From positions 1 through 5,069 of the forward strand of contig JAQGMD010000036.1 of the NCBI GenBank assembly GCA_028292565.1: DNA of 5,069 nucleotides, in the 5' to 3' direction. Shown here in pieces: positions 1 through 4,995 of the stretch. The DNA comes from Burkholderia sp. (GTDB taxonomy: Bacteria; Pseudomonadota; Gammaproteobacteria; Burkholderiales; Burkholderiaceae). Position numbers and translations under genes: made by a program. The first letter of the stretch is position 1, and every line of letters begins with the position of its first letter. Below the pieces are notes generated by a model. That model saw only the letters and a program-made list of their open reading frames with translations. It made no database searches and was not told the DNA's origin.

Positions 1-649
1 GCTGCAATGCCGGGCTATGGTCCATCTTCGGATTGTCGAATTTCGGGATCGGTGACGGCCGCATCAGGTAACGTCCGTTCACGATGACCGGATAATCGTA
101 GGAAGTCTCGATCCGACCGAGACGGGCAATATCCTCATACAGTTTGACGCTCATCAGGCCGTAGTCGGCCATCGCATGCAGCTTGCGAGTCTGCTCCTCG
201 CGCGGTTCGAGCCAGCGCAGGGGTTCCGGAATCGGCACCTGGTAGACGATGGCTTGGCCGGATTTCAGCGGCGTTTCCGGAATGCGGTGACGGGTCTGGA
301 TCAGCGTTGCTTCGACGGTTTTTTCCGTGGTCGCCACGCCGGTCGTGCGCCGGAAGAAACGACGGATATTGACTGCGTTGGTGGTGTCGTCGGAACCCTG
401 GTCGATCACCTTCAATACATCGTCCTGCCCGATCATGGCTGCGGTGACCTGGATGCCGCCGGTGCCCCAGCCGTAAGGCAGCGGCATCTCGCGCCCGCCG
501 AACGGCACCTGGTAGCCGGGGATTGCGACTGCCTTCAGGAGGGCGCGTCGGATCATGCGCTTGGTCTGTTCGTCGAGATAGGCAAAGTTGTAGCCCGCTT
601 CCGGCTGAGCGGCAGCACTATCGTTCACGCTAGAAATGGCATGCATCAT
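1..649 (-). CDS. phnJ: PhnJ, C-P lyase radical SAM subunit (3' end cut off by window edge)
   Basis: Catalytic subunit of C-P lyase. In E. coli it uses a [4Fe-4S] cluster and S-adenosylmethionine to cleave the C-P bond of 5-phosphoribosyl-1-phosphonate, giving an alkane and 5-phosphoribosyl 1,2-cyclic phosphate. My translation from 649 gives 216 codons before the left edge and matches E. coli PhnJ throughout. GYNFAYLDEQTKRMIRRA is at about residues 19-36, and AIPGYQVPFGGREMP follows, with G45 aligning to the proposed glycyl-radical Gly32. Also seen are PYGWGTGGIQ, DDTTNAVNIRRFF, ATLIQTRHRIPETPL and SPIPKFDNPKMD near the edge. The cluster-binding cysteines lie in the missing C-terminus, so they cannot be checked. 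The start is the first of two tandem ATGs (649 or 646); the first overlaps the phnI TGA as ATGA, implying translational coupling. The N-terminus is about 13 residues longer than in E. coli. Confidence 0.97.
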   Translation of the reverse strand, partial: MMHAISSVNDSAAAQPEAGYNFAYLDEQTKRMIRRALLKAVAIPGYQVPFGGREMPLPYGWGTGGIQVTAAMIGQDDVLKVIDQGSDDTTNAVNIRRFFRRTTGVATTEKTVEATLIQTRHRIPETPLKSGQAIVYQVPIPEPLRWLEPREEQTRKLHAMADYGLMSVKLYEDIARLGRIETSYDYPVIVNGRYLMRPSPIPKFDNPKMDHSPALQ

Positions 650-1758
650 GCGGCCTTCGATTCAGATAAGGTTTCCTGCGGTGTTTCAGCCTGCTTGTGC
701 AATGTGCGAATCAGGTTCAGCTCCGATTGGAAATCGACGTAGTGCGGAAGTTTTAAATGCTGGACGAAGCCGGAAGCTTCGACATTGTCGGAGTGGTACA
801 GGACAAACTCGGCCATTTGCGCGGGTGAGCTGATTTCCTCGTCCAGCTCTTGTGCGCGCAACGCGCGGTCCACCAGGGCCATCGCCATCGCCTTGCGTTC
901 GCCATGGCCGAACGTGAGCCCGTAGCCGCGCGTGAATCGCGCCGGCTCGGTGTGAGAGCCGGCGAACTGATTCACCATCTGGCACTCGGTGAGTTCGATG
1001 TCGCCGATATCGATGGCAAAACCCAGCTCTTCCGGGACGACTTCCACAGCCACTTTTCCATACCGGATTTCGCCGGCGAAGGGATGATTGTTGGCGTAGC
1101 CGCGTTGCGTCGAGTAGCCGAGTGCGAGCAGGAATCCTTCATCGCCGCGGGCCAGGTTCTGCAAACGAGCTTCTCGCTCCGCAGGGAATTGCAGTGGCTC
1201 GCGCGTCAGGTCGCTCGGCGCCGGATCGCCATGCGGCGGCATCTCGGTTTCGATCAGGCCTTCCGCATTCAGGAAGTCGAGCACGCGCGGCATGCTTTGC
1301 GGTGCGCTGGATTTCGCTTCCGCAGCGGCATCAGTGCCCAGCACGCTTTCCTCCGCGGCCAGGGAAAAGTCGAGCAGGCGCTGCGTGTAGTCATATGTCG
1401 CCCCGAGAATCTGGCCTCCCGGCAGGTCCTTGAATGTCGCCGAGATTCGGCGCTCGATGACCATGTGTGCGGTATCGACCGGCACAGTGGAAAGCAGGCG
1501 CGGTAACGTAGTGCGATAAGCGCGCAGCAGAAAAATAGCTTCCACCAGATCGCCGCTGGCTTGTTTGATGGCGAGCGCGGCCAGATCGCGGTCGTAGAGC
1601 GACCCTTCGCTCATCACCCGCGCTACCGCAAGCGGCATTTGTTCCCGGATCTGCACAACGGACAGCTCCGGCACGGCTGTGTCGCCGCGCCGTGTTCGCG
1701 CCAGCGCCCGGTACGATTCTTCGATGGCCTTTTCGCCGCCTTTGACTGCTACATACAT
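646..1758 (-). CDS. phnI: PhnI, C-P lyase core subunit (phosphonate nucleosidase)
   Basis: Subunit of the PhnGHIJ core complex. E. coli PhnI, helped by PhnG, PhnH and PhnL, displaces adenine from ATP with a phosphonate to form 5-triphosphoribosyl-1-phosphonate; alone it acts as a purine nucleosidase. The 370 residues compare with about 354 in E. coli. Family signatures are MYVAVKGGEKAI (1-12), RRGDTAVPELSVVQIREQ (23-40), EGSLYDRDLAALAIKQASGD (51-70), RRISATFKDLPGGQILG (103-119), GYGLTFGHGERKAMAMALVD (278-297) and LPHYVDFQ (337-344). The last 20 or so residues are a non-conserved polar tail. The ATG is preceded 8 nt upstream by GGAG and starts the MYVAVKGGEKAI motif, so the start is secure. 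It overlaps phnJ by 4 bp downstream. Upstream it is separated from phnH by 126 bp holding an inverted repeat. Confidence 0.98.
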   Translation of the reverse strand: MYVAVKGGEKAIEESYRALARTRRGDTAVPELSVVQIREQMPLAVARVMSEGSLYDRDLAALAIKQASGDLVEAIFLLRAYRTTLPRLLSTVPVDTAHMVIERRISATFKDLPGGQILGATYDYTQRLLDFSLAAEESVLGTDAAAEAKSSAPQSMPRVLDFLNAEGLIETEMPPHGDPAPSDLTREPLQFPAEREARLQNLARGDEGFLLALGYSTQRGYANNHPFAGEIRYGKVAVEVVPEELGFAIDIGDIELTECQMVNQFAGSHTEPARFTRGYGLTFGHGERKAMAMALVDRALRAQELDEEISSPAQMAEFVLYHSDNVEASGFVQHLKLPHYVDFQSELNLIRTLHKQAETPQETLSESKAA

Positions 1759-1766
1759 GGTGATTG

Positions 1767-1772
1767 CTCCGC
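1767..1772 (-). promoter_or_regulatory. Ribosome binding site of phnI
   Basis: GCGGAG on the minus strand lies 8 nt before the phnI ATG. It matters because phnI is not coupled to phnH by overlap: the two are separated by a repeat-bearing spacer, so phnI must recruit ribosomes itself. Confidence 0.6.
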
Positions 1773-1803
1773 CGGAAAATAGTTTGCTATTGGATAGTGC
1801 TGC

Positions 1804-1886
1804 AGGGTGCGTCTCACGCGCCGATTCAACCCGTATGGCCGATAGCGTCGGCGTGCCGGGAACGATCGGTGCGTGAGACGCACCCT
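1804..1886. repeat. Large inverted repeat between phnH and phnI (paired palindromic element)
   Basis: AGGGTGCGTCTCACGC (1804-1819) and its exact reverse complement GCGTGAGACGCACCCT (1871-1886) form 16-bp arms. Pairing continues inward through one G-U (1820/1870) and CCGAT/ATCGG (1821-1825/1865-1869), about 22 bp in all. Each arm is also a small palindrome: GGTGCGT-GAG-ACGCACC at 1868-1884 is perfect, and the other copy has one mismatch. A further GCCGA/TCGGC hairpin (1838-1852) sits between the arms. Two facing copies of one short palindromic unit resemble a REP/BIME-like intergenic element. The right edge overlaps the phnH stop codon (TAG at 1887-1885). No T-run follows on the minus strand, so it is not a typical intrinsic terminator, but it could shape mRNA stability or the phnH to phnI/phnJ ratio. 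Confidence 0.85.
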
Positions 1887-2487
1887 ATGGCCTGCCTATA
1901 CTTGTGGTACGTGGCAAGCCGACGATCTCGTTGCCGCAGCAGAACACAATGTCCACCCCCAGCGGAAACGCTGCCGTTTGTTCCCGCCATTGGGCGTCGA
2001 AGTTGTGCGGCAGGCCGCCTATGCGCATGGTGCGCTCATGTTCGATGCCAGGACCGGACATCACACGCGCCCGACCCTCAGTCAGCGTAGGCACCTGAAT
2101 CCACAAGGTGGCGGAGCGGTCCGGATATTCCATCGTGCCTTGGGCAAAGTGGTCGAGCTGAAGGTCGGTGGGATGAACGATGATCGCGAATGCCGCCGCC
2201 TCCGGATTTACGGTCAACGGAGAGCCGCAATGAAAGCGCAAATAGGATCCAACCGCACGCGTGTGAGCGAGCTCATCGCACCAGACCGGCGTTTCGAGAT
2301 CGAGCATGGCGAGACACAAGGCCGTCGTGGCAGGATCGAGCGGCGCCGGTCCCGCGATCGCGACCGGCAGCGTTTGCGGCAGTCCGGGCTCGGACAGTGC
2401 CGTCAGAACGCAGCGAAAAGTCGCTTGCGCTGCATGGACGCTGTCGGTCCATGCGGGCAACAATGTATCGTCTGTCACTGCATTCAT
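1885..2487 (-). CDS. phnH: PhnH, C-P lyase core subunit
   Basis: Structural and accessory subunit of the PhnGHIJ C-P lyase core. It is needed with PhnG, PhnI and PhnL for coupling phosphonate to ATP; its fold resembles PLP-dependent transferases but it binds no PLP in E. coli. The 200 residues compare with 194 in E. coli. Conserved stretches are LSEPG (31-35), YPDRSATL (121-128), MSGPGI (143-148), GGLP (157-160), FPLGVDI (174-180) and the C-terminal GLPRTT (190-195), which normally ends the family within a few residues, as here. The ATG (2487-2485) overlaps the phnG stop as ATGA and has GAGGAG 7 nt upstream, so the start is well supported. The stop TAG is partly made of the edge of the adjoining inverted repeat. 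Confidence 0.97.
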   Translation of the reverse strand: MNAVTDDTLLPAWTDSVHAAQATFRCVLTALSEPGLPQTLPVAIAGPAPLDPATTALCLAMLDLETPVWCDELAHTRAVGSYLRFHCGSPLTVNPEAAAFAIIVHPTDLQLDHFAQGTMEYPDRSATLWIQVPTLTEGRARVMSGPGIEHERTMRIGGLPHNFDAQWREQTAAFPLGVDIVFCCGNEIVGLPRTTSIGRP

Positions 2488-2957
2488 GCGTCTTCTCCTC
2501 TTACCATGGTCATGAACTCCACTTTCGTTGCTTGCGCCTGTGCGTGCGTCCGCTCCAGTTTTTTTGCTAGCGCACGCTCAATCGGCTGCAGCACGATCGC
2601 TCGCACTTTTTCGGACGCTTGCGTTTGCATCAGCGCATCGAAGACGGCAGCCAATTCGGCATGGCGCGGATTGCGCCCTGCCACATAGGCCACGCCCATC
2701 ACGCCGCCGCCGAGGCGAACCGCGCAGCGTGTCACCGACATCTCGCCGAGATTGAACTGACTGCCGGTTCCTCCGGTACGGGCACGTACCATCGCAAGTC
2801 CGGTTTCAGGGCGACGCAGCCATTCGTATTGAGGTAGTTCGCCGTATTGGGTCACGGCGTCGGATAAAGTGGCTGCAGGGGCTTTCGCGAGTAGCGATAT
2901 CCAGTTGGCGCGGTCGCGTGACCCTCCCGCCGCGGGTGTGGGATTATGATTTTTCAT
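2484..2957 (-). CDS. phnG: PhnG, C-P lyase core subunit
   Basis: Small subunit of the PhnGHIJ complex that assists PhnI in forming the ribosyl-phosphonate intermediate. It has 157 residues (about 150 in E. coli). The family core is plain: WISLLAKAPAATL (19-31), RRPETGLAMVRARTGGTG (48-65), FNLGEMSVTRCAVRL (68-82), GVAYVAGRNPRHAELAAVFD (88-107) and a C-terminal helix. It is first gene of the minus-strand operon and overlaps phnH by 4 bp. The ATG at 2957 lacks a recognisable Shine-Dalgarno sequence. The first 18 residues, rich in N, P and G, precede the conserved core, and I found no in-frame ATG, GTG or TTG between this ATG and the core, so this start is the best available. A Pho box with its -10 hexamer lies so close upstream that transcription may begin at or next to the ATG. 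Confidence 0.95.
   Translation of the reverse strand: MKNHNPTPAAGGSRDRANWISLLAKAPAATLSDAVTQYGELPQYEWLRRPETGLAMVRARTGGTGSQFNLGEMSVTRCAVRLGGGVMGVAYVAGRNPRHAELAAVFDALMQTQASEKVRAIVLQPIERALAKKLERTHAQAQATKVEFMTMVRGEDA
2495..2500 (-). promoter_or_regulatory. Ribosome binding site of phnH inside phnG
   Basis: GAGGAG on the minus strand lies 7 nt before the phnH ATG, inside the last codons of phnG. Together with the ATGA overlap it fixes the phnH start and supports coupled translation of phnG and phnH. Confidence 0.7.
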
Positions 2958-2980
2958 GGCATCGATTGGACCACATGAAA

Positions 2981-2998
2981 ATGAAATCTCGATGACAT
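2981..2998 (-). promoter_or_regulatory. Candidate PhoB box for the phnGHIJ operon
   Basis: Minus strand reads ATGTCAT-CGAG-ATTTCAT: two direct heptamers at 11-bp spacing, 6/7 and 5/7 matches to the enterobacterial Pho half-site CTGTCAT. A -10-like hexamer TCCAAT (minus strand, 2970-2965; 4/6 to TATAAT) starts 10 nt downstream, the spacing expected when PhoB replaces a -35 element. Predicted transcription start is about 2958, next to the phnG ATG. Confidence 0.55.
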
Positions 2999-3014
2999 CT
3001 GATGCCGTGCATCC

Positions 3015-3032
3015 ATGTCAATAAACGGTCAC
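3015..3032 (+). promoter_or_regulatory. Candidate PhoB box for the DUF1045-phnN gene
   Basis: Plus strand reads ATGTCAA-TAAA-CGGTCAC: two heptamers at 11-bp spacing with an A/T-rich 4-bp spacer. The matches are 5/7 to CTGTCAT for the first and 6/7 for the second if the final C, also accepted, is allowed. TAGGAT at 3043-3048 (4/6 to TATAAT) begins 10 nt after the second heptamer, the usual Pho promoter geometry. Transcription would start near 3055, leaving a leader of about 30 nt before the ATG. Confidence 0.6.
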
Positions 3033-3042
3033 AATCGTCCAC

Positions 3043-3048
3043 TAGGAT
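3043..3048 (+). promoter_or_regulatory. Candidate -10 hexamer of the DUF1045-phnN promoter
   Basis: TAGGAT keeps the conserved first two and last two bases of TATAAT and is placed 10 nt after the Pho box. No good -35 hexamer is apparent at the normal distance, as expected for an activator-dependent PhoB promoter. Confidence 0.45.
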
Positions 3049-3084
3049 GGCGCCTCTCACTACTCGCCTCTCTTTACACAACGC

Positions 3085-4338
3085 ATGATGCGCTACGCCC
3101 TTTATTTCACACCCGCCCCGGATTCTTCCTGGTGGCAAGCCGGTTGCCGGTGGCTTGGACGCGATCCCGCAACCGGCGCCGAGCTGCCGCAACCCACAGT
3201 CGCCGGCGTGCCGCCGTTGATGTTGAAAAAACTTACGTCAGATGCCCGGCGCTATGGATTCCATGCGACGCTCAAGGCGCCTTTCAGGTTGATGGACGGA
3301 TATTCCGAATCGCATCTCGTTGCGATGGCGGAAGCATTCACCGCAATACAGCGGCCTATCGCGCTCGACGATATGCGCGTACGACCGCTGGGAAATTTTC
3401 TTGCACTGCGACCGACCGGCCCGATGGAAGAAATCACCGCACTCGCGGCACGCTGCGTCAGTTACTTCGACAACCTGCGCGCGCCGCAGAGTCCCGCTGA
3501 ACTGGCGAAGCGCCGTAACGCCGGAATGACTGCGCGCCAGGAGTCTTTGATGCAGCGTTGGGGCTACCCCTATACCGAGGAAGAATTCCGTTTTCACATG
3601 ACCCTGACCGACTCGCTTGCTGATATCGGCGAGCACGAAGCCCATGCGTTGCGCAAGGCTGCTGAGGAATTATTCGGAAAAGCTGAGCCGTTGGTGATAG
3701 ACGGAGTGACGATCTTTCGCGAGGAACAACCCGGTTCGCCCTTCTCCCTGTGGCGCCGCTTTCCTTTTAATGGCCGCGCAAGTGTCTCTTCTATGCCTGT
3801 GGGCGGGCGTCTGTTCTTCTTTGTCGGACCTTCAGGCGCAGGCAAGGACACGCTGTTGCAGTGGGTTCGGGAACGGATGCCTTCGGATGCCGACACGGTA
3901 TTCGCGCGCAGGACGATTACACGTCCCGCGCACTCGAGCGAAGCGCATGATCCAGCCGACCAGGACACCTTTTCGCAACTGGCAGCGGCCGGGTATTTCT
4001 CGATGATGTGGCAGGCCAATGAACTGTGCTACGGCATTCCGCGGGGGATCGAAGCTGACCTGAAGGCGGGACGCGATGTAGTGGTCAACGGTTCGCGCGA
4101 GTTTGTGCCGCGGCTGCGGGAGTTGTTTCCGCAGGCACGGGTGATCTGGGTAGAGGCGGATACCGGGCAGATCCGGCAAAGGATAGAAAGCCGCAAGCGG
4201 GAAACCGGGGCCGCATTATTGACGCGGCTGGATCGGGTTACGCAGTTCAAGCCTACGGAAGAAATGATCCGGCTTGATAACAGCGGGCCGTTGGAAGTGG
4301 CGGGCCAGAGATTGCTGGAGATACTCGGCGGTCGGTAG
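3085..4338 (+). CDS. phnN: Fusion of DUF1045 (2H phosphoesterase-like) and PhnN ribose 1,5-bisphosphokinase
   Basis: The 417 residues equal two separate proteins end to end. Residues 1 to about 230 are the DUF1045 phosphonate-locus protein: RYALYFTP at the start, YGFHATLKAPF (57-67) and FRFHMTLT (168-175). These supply H60-A-T62 and H171-M-T173, the paired H-x-T motifs of 2H phosphoesterases. Residues 237-417 are PhnN (E. coli 185 aa), which phosphorylates ribose 1,5-bisphosphate to PRPP with ATP: Walker A GPSGAGKDT (248-256), RRTITR (285-290), YGIPRGIEADLKAG (316-329), DVVVNGSR (331-338), then a basic lid-like segment (363-373). The linker is only about 7 residues. Translation starts at tandem ATGs 3085/3088; no Shine-Dalgarno sequence is visible. 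M237 (ATG at 3793) matches a normal PhnN start but also lacks one, so a relic of once-separate genes is likely. I infer that the 2H domain opens the cyclic phosphate, replacing PhnP. Confidence 0.93.
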   Translation: MMRYALYFTPAPDSSWWQAGCRWLGRDPATGAELPQPTVAGVPPLMLKKLTSDARRYGFHATLKAPFRLMDGYSESHLVAMAEAFTAIQRPIALDDMRVRPLGNFLALRPTGPMEEITALAARCVSYFDNLRAPQSPAELAKRRNAGMTARQESLMQRWGYPYTEEEFRFHMTLTDSLADIGEHEAHALRKAAEELFGKAEPLVIDGVTIFREEQPGSPFSLWRRFPFNGRASVSSMPVGGRLFFFVGPSGAGKDTLLQWVRERMPSDADTVFARRTITRPAHSSEAHDPADQDTFSQLAAAGYFSMMWQANELCYGIPRGIEADLKAGRDVVVNGSREFVPRLRELFPQARVIWVEADTGQIRQRIESRKRETGAALLTRLDRVTQFKPTEEMIRLDNSGPLEVAGQRLLEILGGR

Positions 4339-4383
4339 CCGGTAGCGCGTGGGCAGGGACTGCCCACGCGACGGGCCTACCGG
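4339..4383. terminator. Strong bidirectional hairpin between convergent genes
   Basis: Directly after the phnN stop, CGCGTGGGCAG (4346-4356), loop GGA, CTGCCCACGCG (4360-4370) makes an 11-bp perfect stem. Outside it CCGGTAG (4339-4345) pairs exactly with CTACCGG (4377-4383), leaving a 6-nt bulge ACGGGC on one side: 18 bp in total. It fills most of the 51-bp gap between two convergent genes, so a terminator role in both directions is likely. There is no proper T-run on either side, so it may be a palindromic repeat acting as, or co-opted as, a terminator. Confidence 0.7.
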
Positions 4384-4389
4384 TCTATG

Positions 4390-4845
4390 TTATAGCGGAA
4401 TGCTGAAACTGATGCCGTGCTGGCGAAAGCCGAGGTCCTCGTAGAATCGGTGCGCATCAACCCGCTTCGGGTTGGATGACAGCGTCATCTTGTAGCATCC
4501 GGCTGCTGTTGCGATATTCAACGCTTGTTTGATCATCGCGCCGCCGATCCCCTGCCCGCGCACTGAATGGGTGACTACGACGGCGTCGAGCATGGCCTGA
4601 CGCGCGCCCTGGTGGGACGGGCTTGAAAATATCATCAGGGTGAAGGTGCCTACGGGTGCGCCGGCATCGTCGAGCGCGAGGTAGGCTCGGAAATCGGGAT
4701 ATGCTGCCATGCCCGCCATGGTCTTGCGCATCTGATCCACGTCCATGCGCGGCTCCGGTTTATCGTCCATCCCGGCCATCAATGCGGCCAGCGTTTCCGC
4801 ATCGGAGAGGATCGCTTCGCGCACGGTAATTTCGGTAGTGTTCAT
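4390..4845 (-). CDS. GNAT-family N-acetyltransferase, PhnO-like at its C-terminus
   Basis: A 151-residue single-domain acetyl-CoA-dependent N-acetyltransferase, presumably cytosolic. Motif A is VRGQGIGGAMI (95-105), the R/Q-x-x-G-x-G pyrophosphate-binding loop. Motif B is SSNPKRVDAHRFYEDLGF (123-140), with Y135 in the usual acid/acyl-CoA position. The C-terminal half resembles E. coli PhnO (144 aa, an aminoalkylphosphonate acetyltransferase in the phn operon), which has a similar S-x-N-x-K-R-x-D-A-H-R-F-Y segment and like size. However, this segment is widespread in GNATs, and the N-terminal half shows no clear PhnO match. The substrate is therefore unproven; neighbourhood with the phn genes is the main hint. 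The start at 4845 is chosen because TACGGAGG lies 4 nt upstream and the family begins at the ITVREA strand. The frame stays open 35 codons further, but that part runs into a repeat and has no domain. Confidence 0.88.
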   Translation of the reverse strand: MNTTEITVREAILSDAETLAALMAGMDDKPEPRMDVDQMRKTMAGMAAYPDFRAYLALDDAGAPVGTFTLMIFSSPSHQGARQAMLDAVVVTHSVRGQGIGGAMIKQALNIATAAGCYKMTLSSNPKRVDAHRFYEDLGFRQHGISFSIPL

Positions 4846-4849
4846 ACAG

Positions 4850-4854
4850 CCTCC
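4850..4854 (-). promoter_or_regulatory. Ribosome binding site that fixes the acetyltransferase start
   Basis: GGAGG (minus strand, within TACGGAGG) lies 4 nt before the ATG at 4845. It is the strongest ribosome binding site in the window and argues for this start over the in-frame ATG at 4950. Confidence 0.75.
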
Positions 4855-4881
4855 GTAGGTGAGGAACCAATCCAGCGTTTC

Positions 4882-4910
4882 GGTATATGCGAAAGTCTTT
4901 CGTCGTGCAA
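4882..4910 (-). promoter_or_regulatory. Candidate promoter of the acetyltransferase gene
   Basis: On the minus strand TTGCAC (4910-4905; 3/6 to TTGACA) and TATACC (4887-4882; 4/6 to TATAAT) are separated by 17 nt, the optimal sigma-70 spacing. Transcription would start near 4875, about 30 nt before the ATG. The match is modest. The spacer holds the perfect palindrome CGAAAG-T-CTTTCG (4890-4902), which could be an operator or chance. Confidence 0.35.
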
Positions 4911-4920
4911 AGGGCGGAAT

Positions 4921-4951
4921 GTTGGGATTGGCGCGCGCCGCGGATCCCAAC
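4921..4951. repeat. Intergenic inverted repeat with GTTGGGAT arms
   Basis: GTTGGGAT (4921-4928) and ATCCCAAC (4944-4951) are exact 8-bp inverted arms around a 15-bp G+C-only-rich core containing the palindrome GGCGCGCGCC (4930-4939). Arms of the GTTGGG/CCCAAC type around a variable core resemble short dispersed palindromic repeats I associate with Burkholderiales intergenic DNA; copy number cannot be judged from one window. It lies downstream of the Bug-like gene and upstream of the acetyltransferase promoter. Confidence 0.6.
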
Positions 4952-4958
4952 CTGCTTC

Positions 4959-4989
4959 CTCCCCTCAGCCCGGGAGCGGGAGAGGGGAG
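4959..4989. terminator. Hairpin just downstream of the Bug-like gene
   Basis: CTCCCCTC (4959-4966) pairs with GAGGGGAG (4982-4989). After a small internal loop (AG/A), CCCG (4969-4972) pairs with CGGG (4977-4980) over a GGAG tetraloop: 12 bp, all but two G-C. It begins 6 nt past the stop codon of the minus-strand gene on the right. No U-run follows, so it is either a non-canonical terminator or a repeat of the CCCTCTCCCG...CGGGAGAGGG type common between genes in high-G+C proteobacteria. Confidence 0.6.
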
Positions 4990-4995
4990 CAGCCA

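Noticed and set aside
176..742. 188-codon open frame on the plus strand
   Set aside because: Antisense to phnJ and the end of phnI, both clearly coding.
850..1506. 218-codon open frame on the plus strand
   Set aside because: It lies wholly opposite phnI, which has strong family motifs, and its translation is Arg/His/Ala-rich with no recognisable domain: an antisense shadow of a high-G+C gene.
1804..1886. Intrinsic terminator within the phn operon
   Set aside because: The stem is strong, but no U-run follows on the minus strand, and phnI and phnJ downstream are intact; it is better described as a repeat element.
1873..2688. 271-codon open frame on the plus strand
   Set aside because: It runs antisense across phnH and part of phnG; composition is low-quality and no family is recognised.
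2931..2937. GGGAGGG on the minus strand within the early phnG codons, as a ribosome binding site for a shorter PhnG
   Set aside because: No in-frame ATG, GTG or TTG follows before the conserved W-x-x-L-L-A-K-A core.
4846..4950. 35-residue N-terminal extension of the acetyltransferase frame
   Set aside because: It has no domain content, overlaps the GTTGGGAT repeat and the candidate promoter, and the internal ATG at 4845 has a near-ideal ribosome binding site and a normal GNAT length.
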